A DNA stretch of 64,000 bases from Ulota crispa (taxonomy: Eukaryota; Streptophyta; Bryopsida; Orthotrichales; Orthotrichaceae): NCBI GenBank assembly GCA_963920765.1, contig OY987245.1, forward strand, positions 8,882,727 through 8,946,726, read 5' to 3'. Every line of letters begins with the position of its first letter. Within the stretch, counting starts at the first letter, position 1. Position numbers and translations under genes: made by a program. Positions 22,482-35,244 of the stretch are shown in pieces. The notes beneath the pieces were generated by a model that worked only from the letters and a program-made list of their open reading frames with translations, ran no database searches and was not told where the DNA came from.

Positions 22482-25400
22482 ATTGCAGACTTTTCAAACT
22501 TAGTTGCAAGTGAGGTTCCTCTGTCAGTAGGAAACCATTAAAGGAACTCATGATATTACATGCGGAGCTGCATAGCCACTGGCATTGAATATAATCAAAT
22601 ATTTTATATTTGACAGTACATCAAATCCAGGCTAAAACTGCTTCATAAAAGATGCAGGTACTAGTTGTACAGAATAACTGGAATGTATCAGGGTAACTCA
22701 ATATGCCATGGAGGACATGGTTCACCAAATGAGAATGGACAAATGAGAAATTACAGTTACTTCTTAGGAACATTGAGTTTAAGAATCACATGTGTTTAAT
22801 ACAAACACATTGGGCAATGATATGCGACAATTCAGTAAATCAAAAACATTTCAATGACGTCCCTACACGTATGGAGTGACAAATATCGTAGGATTTCTTG
22901 ACAATCAGAACTACGTCTTAACAGGACAACCGTTGCAATTTTAGATTCTTTAAATAAACTAAACACTTACTGGGAATCAGGTTGGATTTTAATTTTTTGT
23001 GATTTAGAGGTAGGAAGCAATGAAAAACCTGATATGGGGATTTCATTACATTTTGGTATTGTATCCTGGATTTATAAATTATATTATTTGGTCTAAAATC
23101 TACGATAGCTGGGAATTGACCGTTTCAAAGAATTGCTATTTTGAATTCTTAGTGGACTATGTAGATTTTGAATTGGTAAAGAATTTAAAACCAACCTTTA
23201 TAGGAGACTGAGAATGACCCTGATGGTCTCATTTGAGATTTAAGTATCAGTGTCAAATACTGGGATTGGCTAGGGAGCTTCTGCAGTTCACGATGATGGC
23301 AAGTTAGTACCGTGTCACATACTGTTGATTGCAATTCATAGATCACTTTACTGAATTGGACAATGTCAGTGATATGTGAAAGAGGAGATTGAGAAGTATG
23401 AAGAGACAAACGCAAGAGTTATCGAAGATTCTTGAGAAGTGCTACAGCGCTCAGAACACTTTGTCTATTGGAGGTACTTACACTGTTAGTGAGGGCGGGA
23501 TTGAAGGTGTGAGGTTGGACGTCACTGCAACATCAAATACTAGGAATTGCCCACATCCTAATCCCGGTGTTTTGCAATCAGCAAAACAGGTCTCTACAAC
23601 TTCTTACTACACATATGTTTTGCATTCATTGTTTCAAGCAATCACCCCTAAACAACATAGAGTTAGACATTTAATTAAGATTTGGAGTATTTAGTAACAA
23701 ACCAAACAATTCTTTGGTAGAGAAAGCTGTCCATCTAATAGCAAGGCATTACAAAATGAAAAATCTTGAGTATTATGGATCTTTGCTAATTTATTTAAAA
23801 TATATAGAAGTTGTTGCTTCCATTGGTCTTGTTAATCCTAATAAGCACGGACTATAGATGTTAGAAAGAAAAGACTAAAAGGTTACTTGTTCAAGAGAAT
23901 ATATTAGTGGGGGTTAACAACATGAAGAAATTGCAAATAGAGAAAAATAACGCTGCAAGTGATTAATTTGCTTACTTTAGTGACTGATATGCTCCAAAAC
24001 TATGAGGGCGCAAAGCTTTTATACTTGTGAACACGTTCATTGGGTGAGACCTCCATTAGTTTGGCTGATCTATTTTTGGATCATTTGTGTAATGAGCTTT
24101 AAATCAAAGTAACACGGAGGGAACGGAGCGTTGACTAGAAAAGTCAGTGTAGTGAAAGTCGAACCTCTTGTCAACCTAAATTGTTGGCCTCCAGTGCGAG
24201 TTCTAAAAAAATATGCCGCGATGCCGACTCTGCCTCTACTGTGGCCCGGTTTACATGGTTCCCTTGCTCATTTCAGGAAACTGATGCAGCCGATACTACT
24301 GCTTAGCACGATCAATTTAGAGGTTGTGTATACAAAAATTGGTGAGAACGCGTAGGATTAGTTATTTCAAACCTTTGCGTGATGTTGGACAAATGAACAG
24401 TCAAATTATTTTATGAGGATGGATGCATCCACTACTTTCTGGCATCACTGTTTTCATATTTTGGTTGTTGGGATATTAGGACAAAGTTTGAATGTTGTAG
24501 TTGTAATACTTGATGCTTTTTACTTACAGTTTAGCCTCAGAAAATTCACTTACATTTTAATGGCAGAAACCCTACTCTCTCGAATTTTGTAACGGTGTAT
24601 GTTTTATCTGTTTAGAGTTTTCAGACGACGTTCCAAAATAGAAATATTTCCAAATTTGCGTGTTGCAGCTGATACTTGCAATTGACTTATATTCTGCAGG
24701 TGATCTGCTGTAATTTGACAATGTCTCAATAACAGCACCTACGTAGCAAAGAAAACATGGAGTTCGAGTCTTCCGATGATCGCTTGACTTACGGCAAATA
24801 GAAACCGGTGTCAGATTGAGAGGAGCGCGCCTTGGAAACACACATGGTGTCTTGCTGCGATCGTGCGTTGCTGACTAAAATTGTTTTTTATCTTGATTTT
24901 CACTTTTCAAATATTCAATCTTCAGTCTTCCGTTGGCCTATCTTGTGGCTGGCTCTAGAGGTATAAAGGTCAAGGTATGGATAAGAGCCCACTAAATAAG
25001 GGACAGGTAGATCAGGACAGCAGACACGAGCTGTCGTCCGTATGACGGAATCCTAAATTCAAATTTACGATCTGCTAACCAAAATTCTAAATTGTAAGAA
25101 TAGAGCAAGTCTTGACCATGTGGATGATCAATCTCACATTGTCATAACAACAATAAATGGAGTTAAGTTTGGTTTAATTCAAACTATCCGCAACAAGGTT
25201 TACAAAACATAATGAAAATGAATTGAGAAACGAGCCTCTAAAACCGGCTACGAATAACAAAGCCACATCCAATACATATATAAAAAATAAATCCAAAATA
25301 TTTCTCTTGAAGTCTTCATATCTTCAGATCTTCAAGTCTTCATATTTTAATAAAAATAATGAGAAAAATCACAAATAATAAGTCCTAGAAAGGCTGCAAC

Positions 25401-26590
25401 TTTCTATTTAGTGCCACAGATGGCTCAAAGATCTAAATGCTAAGTGTAATAGCAATTTACAAAAAATATTTAAATTTCTAACATCTTTCTAAATTTCAAC
25501 TCAATCTAAGCTATTGTCCAAAAGTTATGTGGGTTCAAAGTAGAGGCTCTTCTTCCTTCTTGCAAACTAAGCACTGCCTTTATAAACCTCTATAACTTTT
25601 GTTTCACACATCACTCATAGAATCGTGATATCAATTTAAAAAGATAATACTACTGACTATAACTCGTAAAATTTTCATTAAAAAATAAAACTCTATTCAA
25701 AAATTCTAGTAAATCAAAATATGGGTCTCAATTTTTTAGAGAGCATCCAAATCTCCACTTCTTACACTATAACTTCTTCAATAAGACTTTAAATAAAATG
25801 ATTAAAGACAATTTGAAAAGCTATGATAAGAAACTATCACTCCTAAAATTTCGAAAAAAAAATTTCATACTATCCGAAAGTTGTAGCTCTTCAAAGTTTT
25901 GGCTTTCTCATAACAAAATAGCAACCACCTCCAATTCTTTACACCTCCATAATTTTCTCTTTTAAGCTTTAAATCTCAGGTTTAAAGACTTTCTAGAGAG
26001 CCAAGACTAAGATGGACACTTCCTCTAAATTTTGTAGCAAAATGATATACAAATCATAAGCTATGGCTTATCGAAGTCTTAGCCTTTCTTCATAATTTGG
26101 CATTTTGACTCTAAAATTCAAATACTCATAACTATTGCATCACAGTTCCAAATCAGATTTGCAAACTCATTTTGGAAAGGTAATCATACAAGGAATAATC
26201 TCTCTAAATTTCAATTTAAAATCATGCATACAAAAAAAGTTCGATTACATCAAAGTTTCAGAATTTCTTCCATCTTCTCACCAACATTCATACATTAACT
26301 TCCAACATACTAAAGAATCTTTCCTCCTTAATTTCGACTTTATTTAAGATAGGGAGGTAGGGCACATCAGCCCATGTCCCTTTCTATTCTAATCCCACTA
26401 TAGATGCCAAACCCCTTTTCCTTTCACACATTTTCCATTTACTTCTAAATTCTTAGTATTTTTTATTCAAACAAAAGCAAAATATATGAGCATTTCAAAA
26501 CATCTAGATAAACATATAAAAATGATTAAATTACAAAATAAACACCACCGTAAAGTAACTACGTGCCCTTGCGGGCATATAATAGCGTCA
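22482..26590. other. Interior of the giant MULE without recognised genes
   Basis: This stretch separates the two outward-pointing gene remnants. From 25,000 to 26,560 it is very AT-rich, with loosely repeated phrases of the type CTAAAATTTC and CAAATCTCAACT, resembling noncoding transposon filler. Short open frames (for example 23389-23694) have no recognisable domain. Confidence 0.4.
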
Positions 26591-26599
26591 AATGCTTGT

Positions 26600-26800
26600 C
26601 TTCAATCGCCAAATCGTGGATTTGGTTAATTGGAGAAGCGGTCATCTCTAGCCGTCCGCCGGTCCAGGTTCAAACCTCATCGGACTCGTCGAGCGATGAT
26701 GGTGGCCCACGACTTGGCAGCTCGTGAGGTAGGAAATTGGCCTAGCCAACCCGCTATCTACCCCCCTGAGCTGTGCATGTGACAAAATAGCGCAGTGCAT
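26600..26800 (+). mobile_element. Possible tRNA-derived SINE
   Basis: Pol III promoter-like boxes are present: an A-box-like TGGTTAATTGG (26623-26633) and a B box GGTTCAAACC (26667-26676), 44 bp apart. They are followed by a G/C-richer body (GGTGGCCCACGACTTGGCAGC) unlike the AT-rich surroundings. No poly(A) tail or target duplication was found, so the boundaries are approximate. Confidence 0.4.
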
Positions 26801-29800
26801 TGAAATCTATGGTCGCTGTGCTATTACTAAACCGTGGTCCTCATCACAACCACCCTTTTTGCCATAGTTGTTGATTTATTGAAATCAACACAAACATAAA
26901 TAAATAACGAATATCTATATGATAGAGAGATCTCCATCAAGACACCGGCAAGGAACAAGGTATGAATGAAATGAACCCCAGACATTGCGATAAAAATATT
27001 AGAATGGCTGAGGTGAACAGTGATTAAAGATTTAAAAACCAACATTTCTGCAGCAAGACTTTCTCTAATCATCATGACAAATACATAATTGGAGCTGCGA
27101 CAGAAGACTTTAAAGAGTTCACATTACACAAGTTCATGTCAATGTTTAATGTCTCATTTTCTAAGCTGGGCAGAATAAGGAGGTAATGAAAGGCAATCAC
27201 TCTCGTGTAATTTTTTGAAGTTCGTCTACCATTGCGTAGGAAAGACATAGTTTAGGTGATTTCAAGATTTGTAGATTCACCAAAAGTTCTTGAAATTTTT
27301 TATTTGTTTTGGACTATTTCTATAACCGGCGATGTGAATGTGCTCTCTACGGAAAGATCCACTGTCGGTAAAGGCAGATGGAAGGGCTCAAACGCCGCGG
27401 TGTAAAATTTGTCAAAGACACTTACGTAATAAATATTGTCTAACTGATGCATGCGAGCCCTACGAAACCCTAAACCATTATGAATCATGCTGGTCTGATC
27501 AGCTTAAAGTTTGTCGTTCTACTGGTTAGTATTTTTTGGAATGTGTTTGGTTGAGCAAAACTGACATGATTCTGAATTTCACATGAATCACCTTTGTCGG
27601 CAAAAAAGATGGGGTGAAGCATTCATAATTGTGACTGTTGCGAGCCCTTGCGATTACTTAGGTTGTTTCAGCTGTTGTAGTACATTGTTTCGTCATTGCA
27701 AGCCATATCAGCAAGCACAATAGCCTCTCTTTGAACCTTAGTATCTAGTAATGCTATTTGCTAAAATACAAGTTAAGTTAAAAATGAAATTTTTAGTGTC
27801 TTTGAATCTTTAGCAAATATTTTCCCAAACATGATCAGTTTGACACTGCCCTAACTTTGTGAATTGTTTCAGAAAAATAAGCCCATTCTACCTTTTGCTG
27901 GTCCAAGAAAGAGCGCCATTTCAGACACTCCAGAAGCTCATATCCATAGTATAGTGGATTCTTTATTAGAAAGCAGTAGTCAAGGAAGTCATGCTAGTGA
28001 TGACGACAACAAACAGTCAGCAGCTTCAAAAAATGTAAAGCGCTGATGCAGCAGCTTTTGAGAGGATTGTTAATAGTGCTTTAAACTAAAGACACTTTTT
28101 GATGCAACAGCCGATTGAGTATTTGTCGATCGTCGGCCAAAATAGCTTGGTTTTTTGAGCTTCAGACGTGGAAGCAGGTCTTGCAACTAGAGACAAGCTG
28201 AGACGATTTGGGTATACATGCTCTTTCCGATGATGGTAGCCCACAGCCAGAGATATGTGAGGAAGGTGAGAAGATGTTGTTGGCACCAGCTAATATAAAT
28301 GACGAGGAAACAATGTTGATGGAGAATGATCTACGGCGGCGTCAGAAAGTGAATACTGTTGCTGCTATTGCGGCTTTAAGGATGAAGCCAGAGTCACTAT
28401 TTTGACTGCGGGTTCCTCTCATGAAACTTGTGCCCATGTCAATTGTGAGGCTGACGTTAGCTTCTGACGTCACTATCTTGGAGCATGAGTTTATTCATGG
28501 TTATCAAGAAGGATCATTCGTGATTTACTTCAGCACAACAAATGAAGCAAGAGAGACTTCTGAGTTTACTGCAGCCGAGGTGGCGTCGTGGGAACCGCTT
28601 TAGCAAGCCAAGAATGAGAAATTCAAGGGTGTAATTGGTGGAATTAAAGAACTAAAGTTCATGTTGAATTTGAAGTTCTTTGTGTGCAACGGTAACCATC
28701 AAAGAATTGCGGGGATGAAACACATTCAGAGTCAACATCCTCAAGACCAAGCTTAGCATATATTGGTTGACTTGATTATTCTGGAGATAAAAGGACAAAA
28801 CAAAATTGTCATGCAGGTCATGCATGACATCAACAAGTAAATCAATTACACATCAAATGAGCTGTATAGTTTAAATATGTCGATGAACGGTCTCTTTCTC
28901 ATTTATTGCTGTCTAGTAGAGTCCTAACATCTTGCTGAATGACTTAATGAACAGGCAAACAAAGGGGTACCATGTGAAGACAAATTTGGTGCATACCCTC
29001 TACCGCGTTCAAAAATACGGATTGCTTCTAGTCGAGAAGTTTGTGGAGCTAGTGCACCCTGCAGAGTATAAGCGGTGTAAAATTTCTACCCTACGCAAAA
29101 CCTGGTACACTACCCCAACAGAAGTACTGACGTTGTTCATATTCTGGGTATGTAAATATGCAAATTACATTGTTTGCATTGTCTTTTGTTGAACTATGAC
29201 TAGGGGTTTAAATTGATGTGTGCATTAAAAACAAAGCGTTTTAGTGTCAAGCACATCAAGGCGCTAGAAGTATCGCAGGTTCCGTGGATGATGCCTCCAC
29301 TCCGCCATCAGTTGCTGGTGGTGGAGGATGCTATTCGCTGTCATTCACAGCACCTGCCATCTGCTGTGAGGAGGTTGCATTTGATTAAAACCCCATTACA
29401 AGATGTTTAGAGTGTCAGTTAAAGCCATAGACAATACAAGGGACTCAAGTTCTGCTCATTTGACCCCTACTTTAAAGAACCATTTGCGATCAATTGTTAG
29501 AAAGAAATAATCAGGTACTCTAGATGACACGGCCAACGGCAGTAGCCAAACCCCCCTCGGTGGCGAAGGCATCTTTGCTTAAACCCTGACCCATGCTGAA
29601 TCATAAGTAGTGCACACTTCCAAAGTCGTGCTCATAGGTTTTTGAGGAAATGAAATAAAATGCCTAAGGGCGAAATCCAAACTGTAAAGCTTCAATACTC
29701 AACCCAGCCTACCCTTTGCACCCTTGATCGTTAGAGGAAAGGTTAGAGATGCACGTTCATGAAACTGAGTGGATTGCGTGATTCGAGAGGGGGCAGCCAG

Positions 29801-30010
29801 ATCGTAGTTCATTGCACAAATACTATGATTACTGCCCGCATCCACCTCACCATTGCTTGGTCCACGTTGTTGAGTCAGCGTGTCATTGCAAATTATGAAG
29901 AAAGTTGATTGCAAGTCGCATTGATACTGCTAAGGCATTGCAAATGAATGCCCTGAACAAGTGCAAAAGTAACCAATGACATCCGCATAACAGTGCTCTT
30001 GTGGCAAGTG

Positions 30011-30066
30011 TGAGGGCACCATGACAAGTGCCCTTGCCGGCAAGGGCACTCGCCATGGTGCCCTCA
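30011..30066. repeat. 56-bp near-perfect palindrome, no spacer
   Basis: Two 28-nt arms meet at GCC|GGC and pair at 26 of 28 positions (left arm starts TGAGGGCACCATG). It lies in an intron-sized gap of the decayed methyltransferase gene and shares CCCTTGCC and GAGGGCACCAT phrases with the TIR element at 30429-30752. Confidence 0.8.
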
Positions 30067-30428
30067 CCAATGCCTTCTGCACGATCTTGAAATAGACCAA
30101 AGATGGTATTGTTCAATGTTCCAAAAGCAGAAATGCTCATTCCAAACAAAGACATCTGTAAATTTGTTTTGGCGTGCTCACGGCTTTGGACATGGCCCTA
30201 TTATCTAAACCGGTAGGTGTGTTCTATTTAGAGGGGGCTATCAAGGTGGATTCATCTATTACGCCATTGTCTTAAGCTTGTTTGTTTGAATGCTTCATAC
30301 CGTTAAATTCTGTTACTTCAGAACCAAGTTGGTAAGATCTGAAAGAGCGCAAGCGGGGTTGGTGGTCCTCTTGACAGCCTTAGCAAATTATAAAATGAGG
30401 GAGTCAATAATGTTAGTCTGAGGATACT

Positions 30429-30752
30429 GCAGATGGTGGCTCTCGGGGCATGGACGCGGGCACGTTGTCAAACACCCTTGCCGACAAGGATGCATGCGGG
30501 GAATCCACTCTTGCGTAACCTCCTCTTGGTGCTATCGTGCTGTTCATGACATCCGGGACTACCCGCATTTTTTGGCAGTTCCCGCAGTCCACTCGCTAGC
30601 AATGACATTGACGAAGGTCCTCACAACCCTGAGAATAAAATACAATATCAATAAATGTTTCAATTCACTAAAGCCATACGTCAAGCCTATGGCGCGGATG
30701 AGGGCACCATTGACAACGTGCCTGCGTCCATGCCCTGAGGGCCACCATCTGC
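30429..30752. mobile_element. 324-bp element with 43-bp inverted repeats
   Basis: The ends (30429-30471 and 30710-30752) are inverted copies with 40 of 43 matches, starting GCAGATGGTGGC and ending GGCACGTTGTCAA. No obvious target duplication was seen. It is nested inside the giant MULE, within the decayed methyltransferase gene. Confidence 0.7.
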
Positions 30753-33700
30753 GCCGCGTTCCATTGACCATGATTAATTTTGCAATTTCTCTTATATCGG
30801 ATTTCTTTCTTGTATCGGATTTCTTTAACTCAAGCGTCGTTAGATTATAGACAACTCGTGTGGTTCCCTTTTGTAAATGGGAAATACGGATTCTGTCGGT
30901 GATGAAGGAAACACTTGAAGCTCATACTCACATGTCAAACTCGTGAGCTTGTTTGAGCTCTTCTGGGTCTTTTGTTACAACTGTTGTACCGCTTGGGTCG
31001 GGGGGATTCATGCTTCATTTTTGGATCTTGCATGGGCTCTTTGGAATGGTGTTCTAGTCTCATCTGCCAAGCTTGCCATTCTATATTGTCATCTCTTCCC
31101 GGCGGTGCTGGTCCGTGTAGAAATTTTGTTGGTATTCTTTGGCTGCTTGTAATGAGTTCATGAATGCCATATGAGATCTATGGAATTATGTGATTCATAT
31201 GTTCCAACAGCAAGAATTATCCGCTGCATCGGACCTCGCTCTCCAAAAATACATTGAGACAACTCATGTGGAAGATCGGACGGATGTTGGTAGTGCACAT
31301 GCTATGCATGAGGGTTCAAAAGAAAAGCACAAAAATCTTTCTCAGAAGATGACAAAACTATTGGCTGCAGCTAACCCAGCAAACAGTCTAGAATTTTTGG
31401 AGGAGGTGATTTTCACATCACTAGAGTTCAAAATCTGTTTTTGTAAGGTTGTTCTTTAATTGTGGCTCTAATCCTATATTTTTTCTTTGAAGGTGGAGAA
31501 GCATTATAGTTGCAACAATGTGCCGGAGATGACATTGGACAAGCTTCAAATTGTTGCTACTTGCAATACCTCAGCCGTTCACAGAACAAAATTTTTGAAG
31601 TGGTGGAATTTGTCAATCTCATCTTGTGAATCCAGACGATTTCCGCCAAAACTTGTGGTTGACGACCCACTTAAATTTTTCTTGAACAAATGCATATGGT
31701 ATGCTAGCGTAAGTATACTCAACTTCACCTGAAGAACTTTTACATTTTGTTGGCATTGCTTTGTGGTAATCATTGGTGGATTGGTGCCCAATTCTATCAC
31801 ACTAATTTTTAAGGACGTGGGACTTCTGTCAACAGATTGAAGATGCTGTTGTTGAGTACTTTGACAATGTTATTAAAAAGGATAGTCTAGAAGTGAACAT
31901 GAATGTACCTCTTGAACCGAAGACTCTTCCAGAGTATATAGAGGGTTGACGTCAAAAGATCTGGGATCAGGGATTTAATGGATATCTGAAAGGGGCCGGG
32001 AATTTCAAAAGGGGGATTTTTTTCAGTGCATTTGATGGGTCAAAGCAAGCTGTGCGGTGGGTTCTCTTTTGGTAAGGCTGTCTATGATGAAGGTTTCCAT
32101 TTTTATGTTGATCTTATTTCAGTGCCGGCCATTCTAATTCTGTTAATGTGTTCGCCATTTCATTGTTTTGTTTGAGTTGCAATGGCAATGACAACTTACT
32201 AGTTCATGTCCTTTGTTTTGAATGCAAATTGCCAATCCTTTATTGATAAAATAGTTAGCCCAATTGTAATCATCATCTTTGAAGTCCTCCATGCTTGTCT
32301 GTAAGTTTTAAATGAGGTATTTCTATCTTATTCAATCGCCCAAAGTATTTGCCAACATAAAATATTATTGTTACACTGGTCTTTGAGAACCCGAGGTTGT
32401 GTACCAGAATTTAATCCTAGTGTTTATGGTAACTGCTTGGAGCGTTTTACTTAGTAGAATTTGAATTGATGCTATGGAACCCTAAAGTCTTGAACTTTAA
32501 CGGTTTCCACTATCCATTGTAATTTTGCCTGTCTAATACGTGCTTGTGGAGTTTGTTTGATTATTTCTCTGTGAGCTACTACGTCCATTATCCAAATCCT
32601 CACATTAATATCTTTGCTCTCTGTACATTCTTTTTTTCAAGTATTTCAAGCATGAACTATTAGCAAAGAGGGCAATCTCTCTGGAGCAACTTCCTCCATT
32701 TCTATCTACTTGGCTAGATTCCAGCTCGTTGGACAGCATGTGCACTCCTACTCAGCTACAAAACTACACCAGCGCCCAACTTGCTAATGGTGGATGGTAA
32801 TTGGACTGTAGCTTAGAGTTCACTCATCCATCTGAAGCTTCTTTGTGCAAATCTTTGAAGGGATCATGTGAAATATCTACAAGGAAAAGATTTTGCTGAC
32901 ATGGACAAAGAAGCACAAGCTAAGGCAACTGCTAGAAGGGTCCAAGGTGACAAAAGAGATCTGCAGAGAAGGACTTTAGAGGGAAACGCAAAGGTAAAGG
33001 ACAGCAGGTTCTTGACATTGCTAAAAGTTCTCTAGTGTTTGCTCCAGCACCTAGCCCGATGCCGCGGGGAGCAAAACCAAAGTCAGTGGTCCATGACTTG
33101 AGCAACGAGGATGAGGCCATTATCCAAAGCACAGATATTATTTCCTTGGCCGAGGACAACATTATTCAAATTGAGGAAGCGATCTTGAAATTGTCAATCA
33201 ATACTATTGTGGAAGAGATGGAGAATGAAGCCCCAAACTCTTATACAACGGTGAAGAATTTCTTGAAGAAGGTCGTCTTTCATCCACCTTATTTGTTAAT
33301 GTTCTAAATTTTTTTTTCATTCAAATTTCTTTGTTTGTTTGTTTGTTTTTTTTTTATTCAAGTTCAAAAATATGCATTATGATAATATCTTCCTTGTCAC
33401 GCTAATTTTGCAAGTTGCTGGTGGAAAGGATCAAATGTACATGGGGAAGCGTACTAAAGATGTTGTTGTGGATTTGGTCATAGTGGATTGCCCAAAGAAC
33501 CTCCCGGTCCCTGGTATTTCTGTGACAGCAACAGATGTTCTTGCATGGAACAAAGACGAGAAATACAAATTGCTCAATGCAACTTTTGCCTTTTCAGAGA
33601 AGGAATTGCACAACAATGGTGCTCTTGTTGTTGTTCACTCATTCTGCACAGACTCTAGAGATAGCATAGTGGGACTTTGCGAAACCTATGGCATAGTGAT

Positions 33701-34219
33701 AAAGAAGGTTTGGAATGGAATTAACAGGTTGCATACTACCTCCACGATTGATCCTACAACCACGATGAGACTTTGTCATGTGTAATTCTCCAACTACGCT
33801 CAAAATGATTCAATTTTTTTTTCTTACTCCCTTCTATTGTTGCGTGATTTCACAGACACAAAAGTTTGAGGTCACCTTACTAGTAAAAGATTTTGGCAAG
33901 GATGAGAAGTCTAAGTTTCTGTTTTGCATTTCACCAACTATGGAGAAGATTGACTTAGAGGTTGGAAAGGACGACTGTTTACTCAACCTCGTAGGAAGGG
34001 ACAATATTTCAATGAATGGGACCAAACCTTGGAAGGGACCACGGCAGAAGGGTCTGAGGTTTTTCCAATACCTAATTGAAGCAGCCACTACTGCAGGCAA
34101 TGTCGTTGTGGACTACACGGTTGCAGTTGGTTAGTTTTGTCTTGTTCTTCTCCCCAGTCCCATTTGAATTTTTCTACAGTAGCTCCATTTATTCACTAAA
34201 ACACCCGTAATTTCAATTA

Positions 34220-34310
34220 GGTTTGGCTGTCACTACTTGTCTTTGTAATAGCACCATTTACTTACTGAAACACCTGCGATCTCAATCAGGTTCGGCTATC
34301 ACTATCTGTC
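34220..34310 (+). repeat. Duplicated intron/exon junction in the methyltransferase-like gene
   Basis: About 70 bp containing a splice acceptor and the following codons occurs twice in tandem: ...TCAATTAG then GTTTGGCTGTCACTAC near 34217, and ...TCAATCAG then GTTCGGCTATCACTAT near 34290. Only the second copy continues into the GSAITICRG reading frame. Confidence 0.7.
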
Positions 34311-34484
34311 GCGGAATTGGTCGTCACATTCTTGCATTAAAGGTTGATGGTGACATCTACGCTGTTGTTTTGAAACTTATGATTCAATCCGTCCCAGCAC
34401 CAGAGCGCAAGGCGGTAGCACCAGTTCAGCTACTCAAGACCCGGATGCTATTGCAATTATACCGAGGAAGTTCGTGCGTAAAAT

Positions 34485-35244
34485 GAAGCAAAGTAAGTAA
34501 ATTTTCCCTTCTCCTTTTTTTTTTTGCTTTCTATATTGCGAGGTTCCCTTACCTTATTCACTGTTTCTTGTTTTGCAGTTGTTCGCGGATGAAAAAGAGG
34601 AGAGAATCCTCTCTTGCTGTAAGTGCGGACATCTAGGTCAGCCCGGACAAGTGCTATTTCATGCTGTCTTATGCAATGGATTTGGCCAACGCTTATGTTG
34701 TTTCTGGTTCCACCATGCCAGCCACTCGTGTCCCTCGTTACTTTCGCGGTGTTTTCCAATATCTGGATGTTGCAGCTACTATTGGGGAAGAAAGTGTTGG
34801 GGCACCTAGTTCTACCGACTCGTCCAAAGAAACTACTATGTCCTAGAATCTCCACTCTTTTGGGGATTTTTTATGGTTGCCTTTTATGTAATGGAATCCT
34901 ATTATTCTTATATTGTTCATACTGCATTGAGCTTAGCATCCTTTGCAACACGCTCTTTTGCTTACCGCTAATTACATGATTGATGATTGTCTTTTCAGTA
35001 GTTGTATGTCAAGATTGTATTTTCTTTATAACCCTGTTTATTTAACTCCAAACTCTAAACCATTTCTCTTTTATAGTATGAGCTTATGCAATCACGGTTA
35101 TAGGTGCCCAAGTTTTTGGTATGAGGGTTTATTGCTCACATGCTCACAAGCTCCCGCTCACACGCTCACCTCCTAGCAACCTTGCATTTCCCTTCAACCT
35201 TTGTGTGCACGTTACTTTCTTAGTATGCGTGCGCACAAAGGAAG
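34485..35244 (+). other. 3' flank of the passenger gene inside the giant MULE
   Basis: A further exon-like piece may start after TTGCAG at 34579, but the three frames disagree on its product, and no domain is recognisable. Subterminal short repeats (GCTCACATGCTCACAAGCTC, about 35130-35170) precede the right TIR. Confidence 0.4.

Larger units (their letters stand above)
27338..34484 (+). pseudogene. Decayed ParB/Srx-like + DNA-methyltransferase-like gene
   Basis: Broken exons in order: 27338-27534, Cys-rich (CKIC...YC...C...HYESC), possible zinc site. 28208-28405, acidic/helical. 28421-28838, with GNHQ in FFVCNGNHQRIAGM where a DGNHR motif is expected, then IVMQVMHDINK. 28950-29148 and 29228-29410. 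31190-31409. 31491-31709 (KLQIVATCN...FLKWWNLS). 31836-32074. 32640-32800. 33035-33270. 33413-33784, with DLVIVDCPKN, a DPPY-like motif IV. 33856-34131, ending VVVDYTVAVG, joined by splicing to 34291-34484, GSAITICRGIGRHILALKVD, a motif I-like SAM site. Motif IV before I is the permuted order of some amino-methyltransferases. Stops at 28601-28603 and 28754-28756 are TAG where Trp is expected. Another is TGA after EYIEG. Substrate and activity are unknown. Confidence 0.65.

Noticed and set aside
23389..23694. 101-codon frame inside the giant MULE
   Set aside because: No recognisable motif or exon context. It may be chance or a very decayed fragment.
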